From NCBI RefSeq assembly GCF_014076845.1, contig NZ_JACGUT010000077.1, positions 186,001 to 250,000 of the forward strand: a stretch of DNA of 64,000 nt. The letters run 5' to 3'. Every line of letters begins with the position of its first letter. The first letter of the stretch is position 1. Origin of the DNA: Colwellia sp. MB3u-41 (GTDB lineage Bacteria > Pseudomonadota > Gammaproteobacteria > Enterobacterales > Alteromonadaceae). Position numbers and translations under genes: made by a program. The notes below the pieces were generated by a model, which was given only the letters and a program-made list of their open reading frames with translations, ran no database searches and was not told the DNA's origin. Shown here piece after piece: positions 25,736 to 35,767 of this stretch.

Positions 25736-26740
25736 CTATGAATAAAATTTTCGATACCATTGAACAAAATTATCCACGCCTTGTTCAACACTCATCGATG
25801 GTTTGTACCCTGTAGCTGTAAATAAATCTTCAACGTCTGCATAGGTTTGGTAAACATCACCTGGTTGCATCGGCATAAGATTTTTGTGGGCTGTTGTACC
25901 AATAGATTTTTCTAACGATTGGATAAAGTCGAGTAATTTAACTGGATTGCCATTCCCAATATTAAATATTTTATAAGGGGCTGAGCTATTGGCTGCAGAG
26001 GCCGTTTCGATTTTCCAGTCATTATTTATCTGTGGAATAATATCTTGAATACGAATAATTCCTTCAACAATATCGTCGATATATGTAAAGTCTCTACGCA
26101 TATCACCTTGATTATAAACATCAATTGGCTCACCATTTATTATAGCTTTGGTAAACTTAAATAATGCCATGTCTGGGCGCCCCCAAGGGCCATAAACTGT
26201 GAAGAACCTCAGGCCAGTAGTGGGAATGGCGTACAAATGTGAGTAGGTATGAGACATTAATTCGTTTGACTTTTTCGTTGCTGCATACAAAGAAATCGGG
26301 TGATCTACACTATCTGAAGTTGCAAAAGGTATCTTACTGTTTAATCCATAAACTGAACTTGATGAAGCATACACAAGATGCTTAACATCATTATGACGAC
26401 ATCCTTCTAATATCGCCAAATGGCCAATTAAGTTAGAGTCGGCATACGCCATAGGATTATCTATTGAGTATCGAACGCCAGCTTGTGCTGCAAGGTGTAT
26501 AACACGATCAAATTTTTCACGAACAAACAAATCACTTATACCGCTTCTGTCTGCAAGATCTAGTTTGATAAATTTAAATAAAGGTAATTTGGCTAATACG
26601 TCTAGCCGAGCCAACTTTAAATTTACATCGTAATAATCATTAAGGTTATCAATACCGATAACATCATGGCCTTGTTCAACTAAACGTTGAACAACATGAA
26701 AGCCGATAAAACCAGCAGCACCTGTTACTAAAAATTTCAA
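25736..26740 (-). CDS. UDP-glucuronate 4-epimerase (NAD-dependent SDR)
   Basis: A 334-residue extended short-chain dehydrogenase. It has the NAD-binding GAAGFIG motif (7-13), the SSSSVYG strand with the catalytic Ser/Thr, and YAATK with Tyr152 and Lys156. The RYSIDNPMAY and FFTVYGPWGRPDMALFKFT segments are typical of bacterial UDP-glucuronate 4-epimerases of the LspL/CapI group. The enzyme would turn UDP-GlcA into UDP-GalA. It lies 59 bp downstream of ugd in the same direction, and the two give a two-step route from UDP-glucose to UDP-galacturonate for the exopolysaccharide. Confidence 0.92.
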   Translation of the reverse strand: MKFLVTGAAGFIGFHVVQRLVEQGHDVIGIDNLNDYYDVNLKLARLDVLAKLPLFKFIKLDLADRSGISDLFVREKFDRVIHLAAQAGVRYSIDNPMAYADSNLIGHLAILEGCRHNDVKHLVYASSSSVYGLNSKIPFATSDSVDHPISLYAATKKSNELMSHTYSHLYAIPTTGLRFFTVYGPWGRPDMALFKFTKAIINGEPIDVYNQGDMRRDFTYIDDIVEGIIRIQDIIPQINNDWKIETASAANSSAPYKIFNIGNGNPVKLLDFIQSLEKSIGTTAHKNLMPMQPGDVYQTYADVEDLFTATGYKPSMSVEQGVDNFVQWYRKFYS

Positions 26741-26799
26741 ATTTTTTCCTAAACTTTATATGTATTATAGGGCGTAATATTGTTTCAGCCAGACTACGT

Positions 26800-28146
26800 T
26801 TAACCTACATTTTTATTAATGCTTTCACCACGGCCAATGCCATAATAAGCAAAGCCACGTTCCTTTAACAAAACTGGGTCATATAAGTTACGACCATCAA
26901 TAATCACTTTGTGTGATAATGATTTTTCAATTAAATCAAAATCGGGCGCTCTAAATTGACTCCATTCGGTACAAATTACTAAAGCATCGGCACCATTTAA
27001 TGCTGATTCTTTAGTGCCAACCAAAGATAAATCATCGCGAACACCATAAATACGTTGGCACTCTTCCATGGCTTCGGGATCATAGGCTTGCACTTTAGCG
27101 CCTGCCTTCCACAATGATTCCATTAACACCATTGCTGATGCTTCGCGCATATCGTCGGTTTGAGGCTTAAACGATAAACCCCAAACAGCAACAGTTTTAC
27201 CGGCTAAGTTACCATTGAAATATGTATTTAGGTTGTTAAATAATTTCTGTTTTTGTGCATAGTTAACGCTTTCAACGGCTTCCAATAAAGCTGGCTTATA
27301 TTCAATACCGTGAGCAGTACGTACTAATGCTTGTACATCTTTTGGGAAACATGAGCCACCGTAGCCACAACCAGGGTAAATAAATTGGTAGCCAATGCGA
27401 GAATCTGAGCCAATACCGTGGCGTACAGCTTCAATATCAGCCCCTAATAATTCGGCTAAGTTTGACATTTCGTTCATAAATGAAATTTTAGTGGCTAACA
27501 TACAGTTTGCAGCATACTTAGTTAATTCTGCAGAGCGTACGTCCATAAATATCATGCGGTCATGATTACGGTTAAACGGTGCGTATAGTTCTCGCATTGA
27601 GGTTTGTGCTTTTTCGCTATCAGTACCTACTACGATACGGTCAGGCTTCATGCAGTCATTTACAGCTGCGCCTTCTTTTAGGAATTCAGGATTAGAAACA
27701 ACATCAAATTCAAGAGCAACTTTTCGTTCAGCAAGCACGGAGGTGATTTTAGCTGCTACTTTGTCTGCAGTTCCAACTGGAACGGTTGATTTATTAATAA
27801 TAATTTTTGGTTCTGTCATGTAAGTTGCTATGGTTTCAGCCACTTTTAGTACATATTTTAAATCAGCAGAGCCATCTTCATCAGGTGGAGTACCAACAGC
27901 AATGAATTGTATTTGTCCGTGTAATACACCAGCTTGAGCATCTGTGGTAAAATTTAGCTGTCCATTTTTATGAGTTTCTTGAACTAGCGGTGTTAAGCCT
28001 GGCTCATAAATTGGAATTAAACCTTTTTTAAGGTTATCAACTTTAGTTTGGTCAATATCAACACAAACTACATCATGCCCTACGGACGCTAAAACGGCTG
28101 CTTGGACTAAGCCAACATAACCAATACCAAAAACAGTGACTTTCAT
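26800..28146 (-). CDS. ugd: UDP-glucose 6-dehydrogenase
   Basis: A 448-residue enzyme oxidising UDP-glucose twice to UDP-glucuronate with NAD+. The N-terminal GIGYVG motif (7-12) binds NAD. The catalytic Cys266 lies in [10 protein letters not shown], and NPEFLKEG (152-159) is also conserved. The C-terminal UDP-binding domain begins near residue 320 ([18 protein letters not shown]). The length is normal for the family. It precedes the UDP-glucuronate 4-epimerase gene, and both supply uronic acids to the polysaccharide locus. Confidence 0.95.
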   Translation of the reverse strand: MKVTVFGIGYVGLVQAAVLASVGHDVVCVDIDQTKVDNLKKGLIPIYEPGLTPLVQETHKNGQLNFTTDAQAGVLHGQIQFIAVGTPPDEDGSADLKYVLKVAETIATYMTEPKIIINKSTVPVGTADKVAAKITSVLAERKVALEFDVVSNPEFLKEGAAVNDCMKPDRIVVGTDSEKAQTSMRELYAPFNRNHDRMIFMDVRSAELTKYAANCMLATKISFMNEMSNLAELLGADIEAVRHGIGSDSRIGYQFIYPGCGYGGSCFPKDVQALVRTAHGIEYKPALLEAVESVNYAQKQKLFNNLNTYFNGNLAGKTVAVWGLSFKPQTDDMREASAMVLMESLWKAGAKVQAYDPEAMEECQRIYGVRDDLSLVGTKESALNGADALVICTEWSQFRAPDFDLIEKSLSHKVIIDGRNLYDPVLLKERGFAYYGIGRGESINKNVG

Positions 28147-28312
28147 TATTTCCCTTTAATCTTATTTTTAAACGTTAAATTAGGCATTATTAACTACGCC
28201 TAATGTTTAGTTGTATTTTGAAACGATACCTAATTTACTTATCGTTATTCAATTAATAGTAATTGATTTTGACAATATTTAATTGTTTTATCTAGTCAGA
28301 ATAGAAACAAAA

Positions 28313-29167
28313 TTATTTTTCTACAATTTTTTTGGCCATGTGAAACATTATCCTTGGCATTAAGCCTGCATTACCAAATGGTCGCCACGTTTTTTTGAAT
28401 TTATTGCGATAAGCATCGAAATGAAGACCATGGGGTGCAGCGATTATTTCACCACGATTCAGTAATATTTTAAGTGCATAAGTTTCAGCAATACCCGCGC
28501 AAAGGTTAACTGCCATAGGGGTAGAAGGGCCGCGTTTTTCTTTAAAGCTTACTCGGCTTTCATCTACTAGGTATGAGCGCTGTAACATGGCGGGAGATAA
28601 ACCGATTAAAAATTGAATGAGTTGATCGTCTTCAGTTTGTTTGTCTTCAAAACGAAAATATTCTTCATAAGTCATTTTTCCAGGCAGAAAGCATAAGAAA
28701 GCAGCTCCCATTCCAAGAGGCGCAGCTGTAATTACGGGGATGTTTTTTTCATAACATTTTTTAAACACTGTTTTTCGAGCTTCTAAGGCAAAAAAATCTA
28801 ATGCATCAACATATAAATCAATACCTTCTAAAAATTTATCTACATTATGATCAAAAATACCTTCCGGAAAAGACTTTATCTGTGCTTCAGGGTTGATGTC
28901 GAGGGTCATTCGTTCCATCACATTAACTTTTTGTTCTCCTAAAGTTGACATGAAAGCGCCCGATTGACGATTAAAATTATGTACTTCAAAATCATCGAAA
29001 TCAGAAATGTTAAAATTTCCAACACCCAGTCTGGCTAACGTCAGAAGATGTACTCCGCCTACGCCACCAGCGCCAGCTATAGCTACGTTTTTCCCGCGAA
29101 GAATTTGTTGCTCATCTTCAGTAACCCAACCAATGTTTCTAGAAAAAGCTTTTTCATAGTTAAACAT
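28313..29167 (-). CDS. ThiF/E1-like adenylyltransferase
   Basis: A 284-residue protein of the ThiF/MoeB/E1 superfamily. It has the ATP-binding glycine motif GAGGVGG (32-38), acidic Asp59 with the HNFNRQ segment (Arg67), and DALDFFALEARK as the crossover region. No CxxC zinc pairs are visible and the usual thioester-type cysteine is not obvious, so classical sulfur-carrier chemistry is doubtful. No ubiquitin-like carrier gene was seen nearby. It is divergent from prsT2 and close to the exosortase-associated N-acyltransferase. It may adenylate a carboxyl group of a peptide or amino-acid-derived substrate; that role is inference. Confidence 0.8.
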   Translation of the reverse strand: MFNYEKAFSRNIGWVTEDEQQILRGKNVAIAGAGGVGGVHLLTLARLGVGNFNISDFDDFEVHNFNRQSGAFMSTLGEQKVNVMERMTLDINPEAQIKSFPEGIFDHNVDKFLEGIDLYVDALDFFALEARKTVFKKCYEKNIPVITAAPLGMGAAFLCFLPGKMTYEEYFRFEDKQTEDDQLIQFLIGLSPAMLQRSYLVDESRVSFKEKRGPSTPMAVNLCAGIAETYALKILLNRGEIIAAPHGLHFDAYRNKFKKTWRPFGNAGLMPRIMFHMAKKIVEK

Positions 29168-29362
29168 TCTATATACCTTTAAAATTTGTAATTATGTGAA
29201 TAGCCGAAGAAATTAAATTGTATCCAGTAAGTCATATTACAAATATCTAACCTTATTATACTTTGTATATGTTGTAATGATTTATATTTCATATAAAAAG
29301 ATGATTTAATGCTTTATTATCATATGTAGTATTTAATCTAGCAAAAACATACAGGAAGTTTA

Positions 29363-32110
29363 ATGAAATTTTTAAAGTCGATAATATGTATAAGTGTTGT
29401 TATGGTTTTATCTGCATGTTCTGACACTGAGTCGGCACAAACATATATCGCTAAAGCAGAGAGTTCAATTTTAGCAAAGGAAAACAACACCGCAATTATT
29501 TCATTAAAAAATGCCCTTAAAGTTGATGGTAAAAATGCATATGCTAGATTCTTATTAGGCCAGTTATATCTGGGCGCAGGAGATGCTGAAAATGCAGTAA
29601 AAGAGTTAGAGCGTGCTAATACATTAAAATATGACCTTGATAAAGTGCTACCTTTATTAGCTCGTGCCTATATATTGACAGAATCTGATGATGATGTTTT
29701 AGCGCTTGAAATACACGAAAAGTCTTTATCAATACCAAATACTCAATACCTCGCCTATAAAACTTTAGCATCATTGAGATCTGGAAAACATGATCTTGCC
29801 CAGGCAATAGTTGATGAGGCACTTTCTCTATTTGGATCAGATGGCTACAGCCTGTTAGCGAATGCCTATTTAGCCTTTTCAACACAAAATATTGAGCAAG
29901 CAAGTTCACTTGTGAAGCAAATTTTAAACGCGATGCCAAATAATGCTGATGCACTTATGTTACAAGGTCAGATTGCGACGGTTGAAAAAAACTATGCTTT
30001 GGCTGTTGATAGCTTTAAGCAATATCAAGTATTACAACCTAATTCAGGTAAAGTGCAATTTTTCATCGCTGATTCGTTAATCAAAAATGGCCAGTATGAT
30101 GAGGCTGAGGCCATTGCTGATGTTATTTTAGCAAGAATTCCGACTCAACCTTTTTTACAATATATTAAGGCGATGGCACGCTTTGAAAATAAAGACTACA
30201 AAACGGCAAACGTTCTTGCTAATCAATCATTAAGTTCAGGGTTTAATTCTTTTAGTTTGAAATTAGTTGCCGGGGCAAGCGCTTTTTATCTGCAAAACTT
30301 TGAGCAAAGCCATCGTCATCTGAAAGATTTGATTTCATATTTACCCGCAGAACACCCGGTCAAAAGAATGCTTGCGTTAAGTCAATTACAGTTAGGTTTG
30401 ATTGATGATATTAGCGAAACACTAAATGGTTACAACTCAAAGAATAAAGAAAACGCACAGTTTTTATCTACATTAAGTTATGGGTTATTAGAAGTAGGCG
30501 CTTACGAAAAAGCACAAGAAATGGCTAGTTATGCCGCTAGTGCAGAGGATATGACGGCTGAAGAAGTTGCAAGAGCCGGTATGTTAAAACTGATGATGAA
30601 TGATCCTTCTGGCATTGAAAAATTAGAATTAGCTTTACAGCAAGACCCTGAATTGATTTCAGCAGAGCTTGCACTGGCCTTTGCTTCAATTCAGTCTGGA
30701 AACTTGGCTAGAGCTACTAAAATTGCAGACAAGTGGTTGGAGTTATACCCAAATAAAGCAGGGGGACATAATCTACAAGCGAGAATCTTATTCAAAAATA
30801 ATAAATTTGAGGAAGGAAAGGCTGCATTAGAGAAAAGCCTAGCATTAGAGCCTAATAATGTGTACGCATTAACTGAAATTGTAAAGTTGGCTGCTTATCA
30901 AAAAGATACCAAACAAGCTACGTTATTGACAGAGCAGGCACTTAAAGCACATCCGAATAATATTGAAGTACTTCGCCTATACTTTGAGTTTCACAAAAAT
31001 GAAGAAGGCTTAGAGGTGATTGCTCAGGTTCAAAAAAGTAATGCCGATAATGTTAAACATGGAATTCTATTAGCCGAAGCTTTTATACAGTTAGATCAAT
31101 TTAGGCAAGCTAGTACGATATTGAACGGTTATCAATTGAGTGGAAGAACGCCAAAACGTTATTGGCAGTTAGTACTTATGGCTAATGCTAAACAGCCAGA
31201 TGCTAAAGATGTCTATTCAATTTTAGATAAGTGGTTCAAGAATAATCCTTATCATATTGAACCTGCCTTTTTATTAGCAAATTATTGGACGAGCAAAAAA
31301 TTTCCTGACAGAGCATTGAGTGTTTTAGATGAAGCCTCTAAAAAGCATCCTAACAATCTAATGATTAATTTGGTGAAAATGCAGGTTTTATTAGATAGTG
31401 GTGGAATAGCAGATGCGAAAGATTTGTTTAAATCATTAGACAAATTTGATGTTAATGACGATTTAAAAGCAGGAATAGAAGGTAGGATTTTTTTACTGGA
31501 AAGAAATTTTATTGGTGCAATACCTAAACTTCAGCAGCAGTATAAGGCCAGACCTACTAGTAATAATGCGACGTTTTTAGCTTTTGCTTTGGAAGGAAAT
31601 AATCAAAAATCGCAAGCTATTGAGTTGTTAGAGCAGTTTTCTGATAAGGAAAGTATAGAAAATAGCATTGATCCTCGCGTTAGCCTGAGTTTAGCAAATA
31701 TGTATTTAGCTGAACATAAAGATAAAGCTATTATTGAATATGAAAGACTTATTAAAGCTAGCCCGAAAAATATTGTGGCCTTAAATAATTTATCATGGCT
31801 TTATATGGAAAACAAACAACATTCACAAGCCCTGAAATATTCGAAACAAGCCTATGCTCTTAATTCGACAATACCGAATATTGTTGATACTTATGCTCAG
31901 GTCTTATTAACGTTAGATAATAAAGTAGAAGCATTAGCAAAAGCAAAAGAAGCTTATGATTTGTCTAAAGGGAAAGATACTGATATTGCTTTAAACTATG
32001 TAGAAACGTTATTAGCAAATAATTATAGAGTGGAAGCCCAACGAATATTGAGCGTAATAACGGTTGTATCAGCGGAGCAAATAGAGAAAAAAAGGAAATT
32101 GTCTGAATAG
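29363..32110 (+). CDS. prsT: PEP-CTERM system TPR lipoprotein PrsT (copy 2)
   Basis: A 915-residue protein with lipoprotein signal VLSAC (Cys19) and TPR units along the whole length. The first TPR pattern (NTAIISLKNALKVDGKNAYARFLLGQLYL) is the diagnostic PrsT opening. AGGAAG lies about five bases before the ATG at 29363. It differs strongly in sequence from copy 1 at 21451, so this is an old paralogue and not a recent duplicate. The C-terminal end is echoed by a fossil at 25316-25512. It stands alone on the plus strand between ThiF-like and N-acyltransferase genes facing away and toward it. Confidence 0.92.
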   Translation: MKFLKSIICISVVMVLSACSDTESAQTYIAKAESSILAKENNTAIISLKNALKVDGKNAYARFLLGQLYLGAGDAENAVKELERANTLKYDLDKVLPLLARAYILTESDDDVLALEIHEKSLSIPNTQYLAYKTLASLRSGKHDLAQAIVDEALSLFGSDGYSLLANAYLAFSTQNIEQASSLVKQILNAMPNNADALMLQGQIATVEKNYALAVDSFKQYQVLQPNSGKVQFFIADSLIKNGQYDEAEAIADVILARIPTQPFLQYIKAMARFENKDYKTANVLANQSLSSGFNSFSLKLVAGASAFYLQNFEQSHRHLKDLISYLPAEHPVKRMLALSQLQLGLIDDISETLNGYNSKNKENAQFLSTLSYGLLEVGAYEKAQEMASYAASAEDMTAEEVARAGMLKLMMNDPSGIEKLELALQQDPELISAELALAFASIQSGNLARATKIADKWLELYPNKAGGHNLQARILFKNNKFEEGKAALEKSLALEPNNVYALTEIVKLAAYQKDTKQATLLTEQALKAHPNNIEVLRLYFEFHKNEEGLEVIAQVQKSNADNVKHGILLAEAFIQLDQFRQASTILNGYQLSGRTPKRYWQLVLMANAKQPDAKDVYSILDKWFKNNPYHIEPAFLLANYWTSKKFPDRALSVLDEASKKHPNNLMINLVKMQVLLDSGGIADAKDLFKSLDKFDVNDDLKAGIEGRIFLLERNFIGAIPKLQQQYKARPTSNNATFLAFALEGNNQKSQAIELLEQFSDKESIENSIDPRVSLSLANMYLAEHKDKAIIEYERLIKASPKNIVALNNLSWLYMENKQHSQALKYSKQAYALNSTIPNIVDTYAQVLLTLDNKVEALAKAKEAYDLSKGKDTDIALNYVETLLANNYRVEAQRILSVITVVSAEQIEKKRKLSE

Positions 32111-32129
32111 TTGAAGGTTTGTTTTATTC

Positions 32130-32170
32130 GTAGCGAAAAGAGAAGAAGTACATTTTATTTTCGCTACTTT
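32130..32170. terminator. Terminator-like hairpin between convergent genes
   Basis: A perfect 10-bp stem, GTAGCGAAAA (32130-32139) with TTTTCGCTAC (32158-32167), has an 18-base loop and is followed by TTTT. It lies between the ends of prsT2 and the N-acyltransferase gene and may serve both. The long loop lowers confidence. Confidence 0.5.
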
Positions 32171-32223
32171 TATCAGCATTTTCTATGATGTTATTATGAA
32201 CAGTGAATATTCGACATAGTTAA

Positions 32224-33030
32224 TTAAAACTGACTACGGATATCTTTTTGTATTTCTTTATATAAGCTCTTAAAGCCACTTGTTAGGTTTTCTAAAAATA
32301 TTTCAGCATTAATATAATAGGGAGCGCGTAAGCCGTGATATTCAATCGGTTCACCAATTTGAATAAACTTAATTCCAACGAATTTCATACTGCGAGCCAA
32401 ACGTGGCTCCATCATAACAAAAGCGTGTTTAATCCCTTTATCAATAGCTAATGTTCCTGCAACCATATATAAACCGATAGCGATAAAAGGAAAACAACGT
32501 AATTCAGATTCTGAATAAGTACTTTCATGAATCGCACCAATTGCTGAACCTTTAAAGCGATCTGACTTACGACGTCTAAAATCAGATTTTACGGCTAAGC
32601 GTGAAAACTCGCCAATTTCGGAACGTTTGAAATTTTCTGGTTTGTATCTATCATCTTGAATAGCGTCATAACAAAATTTTTCTATAGGAAGCAATTGAAC
32701 TTCAGAATTTGAGCAGACGATCCTGACACAGCTAGTGTAGTTTTTTGTGGGTTTATGTTGAATAAGGGCAAAAAGAGAATGAGAGTCAAACTCGTCCATT
32801 TCCATACCGTCATCTTTTTGGTGTTCAAAAGCTAATTCTTCGCAGTAAACATTATGACGAATTTTAAAGACTTCTTTTTTTAGATCTTCTGTAGAGGCAT
32901 ATTGAGGTTTGAGAAATTTTGTAAAATGCTCAGCAATGTTTCCCGCATCATGGTTCACCTTCAATGAAGCAACTTTTTTTGCTACATCACCTATTATAGG
33001 AGAATTTAATATTATTTTACTAAGACTCAT
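32224..33030 (-). CDS. PEP-CTERM/exosortase-associated N-acyltransferase (N-acyl amino acid synthase-like)
   Basis: A 268-residue protein of the GNAT-type acyltransferase group found with XrtA systems, related to acyl-homoserine-lactone synthases and FeeM. Signature stretches are the opening KKEVFKIRHNVYCEELAFE (about 49-67), FDSHSLFALIQH, CVRIV and EIGEFSRLAV with SDFRRR. Related enzymes make long-chain N-acyl amino acids from acyl-ACP, and environmental-DNA studies have linked such synthases to PEP-CTERM systems. The product here is unknown. It is 115 bp after the patatin-like gene on the same strand. Confidence 0.88.
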   Translation of the reverse strand: MSLSKIILNSPIIGDVAKKVASLKVNHDAGNIAEHFTKFLKPQYASTEDLKKEVFKIRHNVYCEELAFEHQKDDGMEMDEFDSHSLFALIQHKPTKNYTSCVRIVCSNSEVQLLPIEKFCYDAIQDDRYKPENFKRSEIGEFSRLAVKSDFRRRKSDRFKGSAIGAIHESTYSESELRCFPFIAIGLYMVAGTLAIDKGIKHAFVMMEPRLARSMKFVGIKFIQIGEPIEYHGLRAPYYINAEIFLENLTSGFKSLYKEIQKDIRSQF

Positions 33031-33145
33031 CTACTTATCCAATTGTCATCATCACATTTAGTGACAATAGTTGTCGCATCACCATAGATATTACTATTAA
33101 TAATAACCTAATATTAGATAATTATTAGTAATAAGTGAAAAATTT

Positions 33146-33970
33146 TTATTTCGGTCCAAGTTTTATCGGTAATACTTCTTCTGCGGTTTTTAAACCAATA
33201 TCAAACAAGGCTTTTTTTTGGTCTGTTGTCATGGAAAAGTCAACGGCAGAATAGTTGCCAATGTTCACCACAACGGTATTGTGCCAGAAAGCATCATTAA
33301 TATATTCACGTGAAAGAGTGGTCATAAAAGTACGAATAAGGAGAGTTACGTATTTATAAATGGGGAAAAAACCTTTGATATTAACTTCGTTATTTTCATG
33401 CTCACCCTTAAGGCGAAAACATAATACTGGTGTCCCGTCTTTTGCCCAATCACGATGAAGCGCATCTTCAGACAAAATACTACCGTCAACCATGACATGT
33501 TCGCCAAAAGTTTTGAAACTAAATATTAATGGAATGGACATAGAGAATCTTACCGCGAGTGATACTTTTACATCTGGCGTTAGTTCTTTGTTAAAAATAA
33601 CAGGTGTACCTTTAGCTACATCAGTGGCAACAATATGTAAATTGTAATCAAGTTCGGCAAATGTTTTTCCATCTAGTAATTTATCCATCCATTGCTCAAA
33701 GCGGTCGCCCGAGCTTAAGCCGCCATTACGAATTAATTTCAATAATGAAAACTCTCTAAACTGGTTATAGTCCGTATTTAACGCTATATCCTTAATTTCA
33801 GAAGGGCTTAGACCAGCAGCAAATAAACTACTGACAATACTGCCTCCTGAAACCCCCACTAAGTGATTAAAGTCGATATCAAACGCTTGTAACGCATGTA
33901 AAATTCCAACGTGTGCGGGTAAGCGTGTACCGCCTCCTGCAAAGATAGGAACGACTGTTTTTTTTGTCAT
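33146..33970 (-). CDS. Patatin-like phospholipase
   Basis: A 274-residue patatin-fold lipid acyl hydrolase. The motifs are the oxyanion loop AGGGTRL (11-17), the nucleophile elbow GVSGGS with Ser41, and the catalytic Asp in DGS (about 168-170). No signal peptide is present, so it acts in the cytoplasm or on the inner face of the membrane. It lies upstream of and codirectional with the N-acyltransferase gene. It could supply or recycle acyl chains, but there is no direct evidence of a shared pathway. Confidence 0.9.
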   Translation of the reverse strand: MTKKTVVPIFAGGGTRLPAHVGILHALQAFDIDFNHLVGVSGGSIVSSLFAAGLSPSEIKDIALNTDYNQFREFSLLKLIRNGGLSSGDRFEQWMDKLLDGKTFAELDYNLHIVATDVAKGTPVIFNKELTPDVKVSLAVRFSMSIPLIFSFKTFGEHVMVDGSILSEDALHRDWAKDGTPVLCFRLKGEHENNEVNIKGFFPIYKYVTLLIRTFMTTLSREYINDAFWHNTVVVNIGNYSAVDFSMTTDQKKALFDIGLKTAEEVLPIKLGPK

Positions 33971-34121
33971 ACTTTTAAACGACCTTTAATAAGTGATTAA
34001 GATACGCAGGGATATAACATATTGTTCTAATTATTTTAATTATGAGCAAAGATAACTGTTTTTGCGAGGAAAACGCAGTAAACTTCTTGGCAGGTAATTT
34101 AATAATGAACAGAGTGTTGCA

Positions 34122-34898
34122 ATGCGTTATATCAAAATAGTTTTGAGTACTTACTTAATTTTATATGCCAACTTAGTTATAGCTGATTTGGCCGATACTG
34201 TTGAAAAAATAAAGCCCGCCGTCGTGGGTATAGGTGTTCACACTCCATCTGGTCGGCAGAAAAACAGCTTGAACGGTAGTGGTTTTGTTATTGGTAATGG
34301 ACAATATGTCGTAACCAATCATCATGTTCTGCCAGAAGACCTTGATGAAAGTATTTTACAACAAATGGCGATTTTTACGGGCTCAGGGAAGAGTGCTAAA
34401 GTACGTACAGCTGATATTGTCGCAAGTTCTCAGCTTCATGATATCGCTATCTTGAAAATTCATGGTGCGCCACTGCCCGCGATGCAACTCGCAGATAAAG
34501 GGTTTCGCCGTGAAGGCAGCTACGTCGCTTTTACGGGGTTTCCTATTGGCGCGGTATTAGGGTTATACCCTGTCTCTCATCGTGGCATTATTGCCAGTAT
34601 TACACCAACCATTATACCCGTTGATAACGCACAACAAATTAGTATTAAGATGCTGAAAATGCTGAGAAACCCGTATTTGGTTTATCAACTTGATGCGACA
34701 GCATACCCAGGAAATAGTGGCAGTGCTCTGTATGATGTAAACACTGGGGATGTTATTGGTATTATTAATAAGGTTTTTGTACAGGAATCGAAAGAGGCTG
34801 TTATTAGTAAGCCCAGCGGTATTACTTACGCTATTCCCGTTAAATATTTATTAGCTTTATTACAAGAACATAAAATTGATTACCTTAAAGCTAATTAA
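34122..34898 (+). CDS. Secreted trypsin-like serine protease (S1C type)
   Basis: A 258-residue protein with a signal peptide (about residues 1-21) and a trypsin-like domain. The triad lies in TNHHVLP (His), HDIAILKI (Asp) and GNSGSAL (Ser). No PDZ domain follows, so it is shorter than DegP/DegS proteases. It is probably periplasmic. It stands divergent from the patatin-like gene and convergent with the YibQ-like gene. The substrate is not known. Confidence 0.88.
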   Translation: MRYIKIVLSTYLILYANLVIADLADTVEKIKPAVVGIGVHTPSGRQKNSLNGSGFVIGNGQYVVTNHHVLPEDLDESILQQMAIFTGSGKSAKVRTADIVASSQLHDIAILKIHGAPLPAMQLADKGFRREGSYVAFTGFPIGAVLGLYPVSHRGIIASITPTIIPVDNAQQISIKMLKMLRNPYLVYQLDATAYPGNSGSALYDVNTGDVIGIINKVFVQESKEAVISKPSGITYAIPVKYLLALLQEHKIDYLKAN

Positions 34899-34909
34899 CT
34901 TTAGCTTTC
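34888..34909. terminator. Weak hairpin between convergent genes
   Basis: AAAGCTAA and TTAGCTTT form an 8-bp stem with a 6-base loop, overlapping the protease stop codon. There is no clear T-run, so termination is only possible. Confidence 0.35.
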
Positions 34910-34911
34910 TG

Positions 34912-35676
34912 TCAATCTTCACTTATTATTGCAGGTGCGTGACTATTTTCGGGCTTGCCAATTAATGTTGAAATTGAAACGAGGTCAATATCGAGCTCTG
35001 TTAGCAAGGGAAGTAAACGATTGAGTGCAAGGATGGTTTCAGGATGAGGATGAGCAATAGCGACAACCGACTGATATCGTTGAGCATGGTCAATAAGTTG
35101 CATGAATTGTTGATCAATATAGTCACTGCTTAATTCGTTATCTAAAAATATTTGTCGATGTGTCGTCGGTACGCCTATTTGAAGCGCAATACGCTCGGCT
35201 TTCGTTCTGTTCGTTGTTACGCTGTCGACAAAAATTAAATCTCGTTCTTTTAAAAAGCGCATCGTCCACATCATAGGACTATAAAGTTTAGTAAGTTTGC
35301 TACCCATATGGTTATTAATGCCGATAGCAAAGGGGATCTCAGCAAATGCTCGTGTAAGCTCACGGCGAATAGATTTTTCATCCATATGTACCGTTAATGC
35401 GCCAGGACCTAATGCTTTACCATTTTCTGCTTCCATTGGAATGTGTAAAATAATTTCGTTGTTCTTGTTATATGCTTGTGCAGCTAAGATTTTGCCAAAC
35501 GGGGTATGAGGAAGAATAGCAAAGGTTATTGCTCCTGGTAACGTTAGCGCGGCAGCATCACTTTTTCGGTAACCAATATCATCAATAATAATCGCAACTT
35601 GAGCGTTTTTAGCGACAGTTAACGGAGCGATGCTCAACAATGTGAATAAAATAAGTAATAGGAGAAATAAACGCAA
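34912..35676 (-). CDS. Divergent polysaccharide deacetylase family protein (YibQ-like)
   Basis: A 254-residue exported protein with a signal peptide (1-22) and the DUF610/divergent deacetylase pattern: VAIIIDDIGY (27-36), EIILHIPMEA, GINNHMGSKLT, FVDSVTTNRT and IAHPHPETI. YibQ-type proteins sit beside envC in many gammaproteobacteria, as here, which points to a role in the cell envelope. Enzyme activity is unproven. The gene follows envC by about 90 bp. Confidence 0.88.
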   Translation of the reverse strand: MRLFLLLLILFTLLSIAPLTVAKNAQVAIIIDDIGYRKSDAAALTLPGAITFAILPHTPFGKILAAQAYNKNNEIILHIPMEAENGKALGPGALTVHMDEKSIRRELTRAFAEIPFAIGINNHMGSKLTKLYSPMMWTMRFLKERDLIFVDSVTTNRTKAERIALQIGVPTTHRQIFLDNELSSDYIDQQFMQLIDHAQRYQSVVAIAHPHPETILALNRLLPLLTELDIDLVSISTLIGKPENSHAPAIISED

Positions 35677-35767
35677 AAGAACTCTTAATTTTAAAAAGGA
35701 ATTGATATTGGCTCAGATTATCAGGAGAAAAAGTTAAAATCGAGCAGGAGTGATCATTTGTTTTCGC

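Noticed and set aside
28179-28204. ATTAGGC...GCCTAAT hairpin between the ThiF-like gene and ugd as a terminator
   Set aside because: Only 7 bp of stem with a loop of about 12 bases and no T-run; too weak to call.
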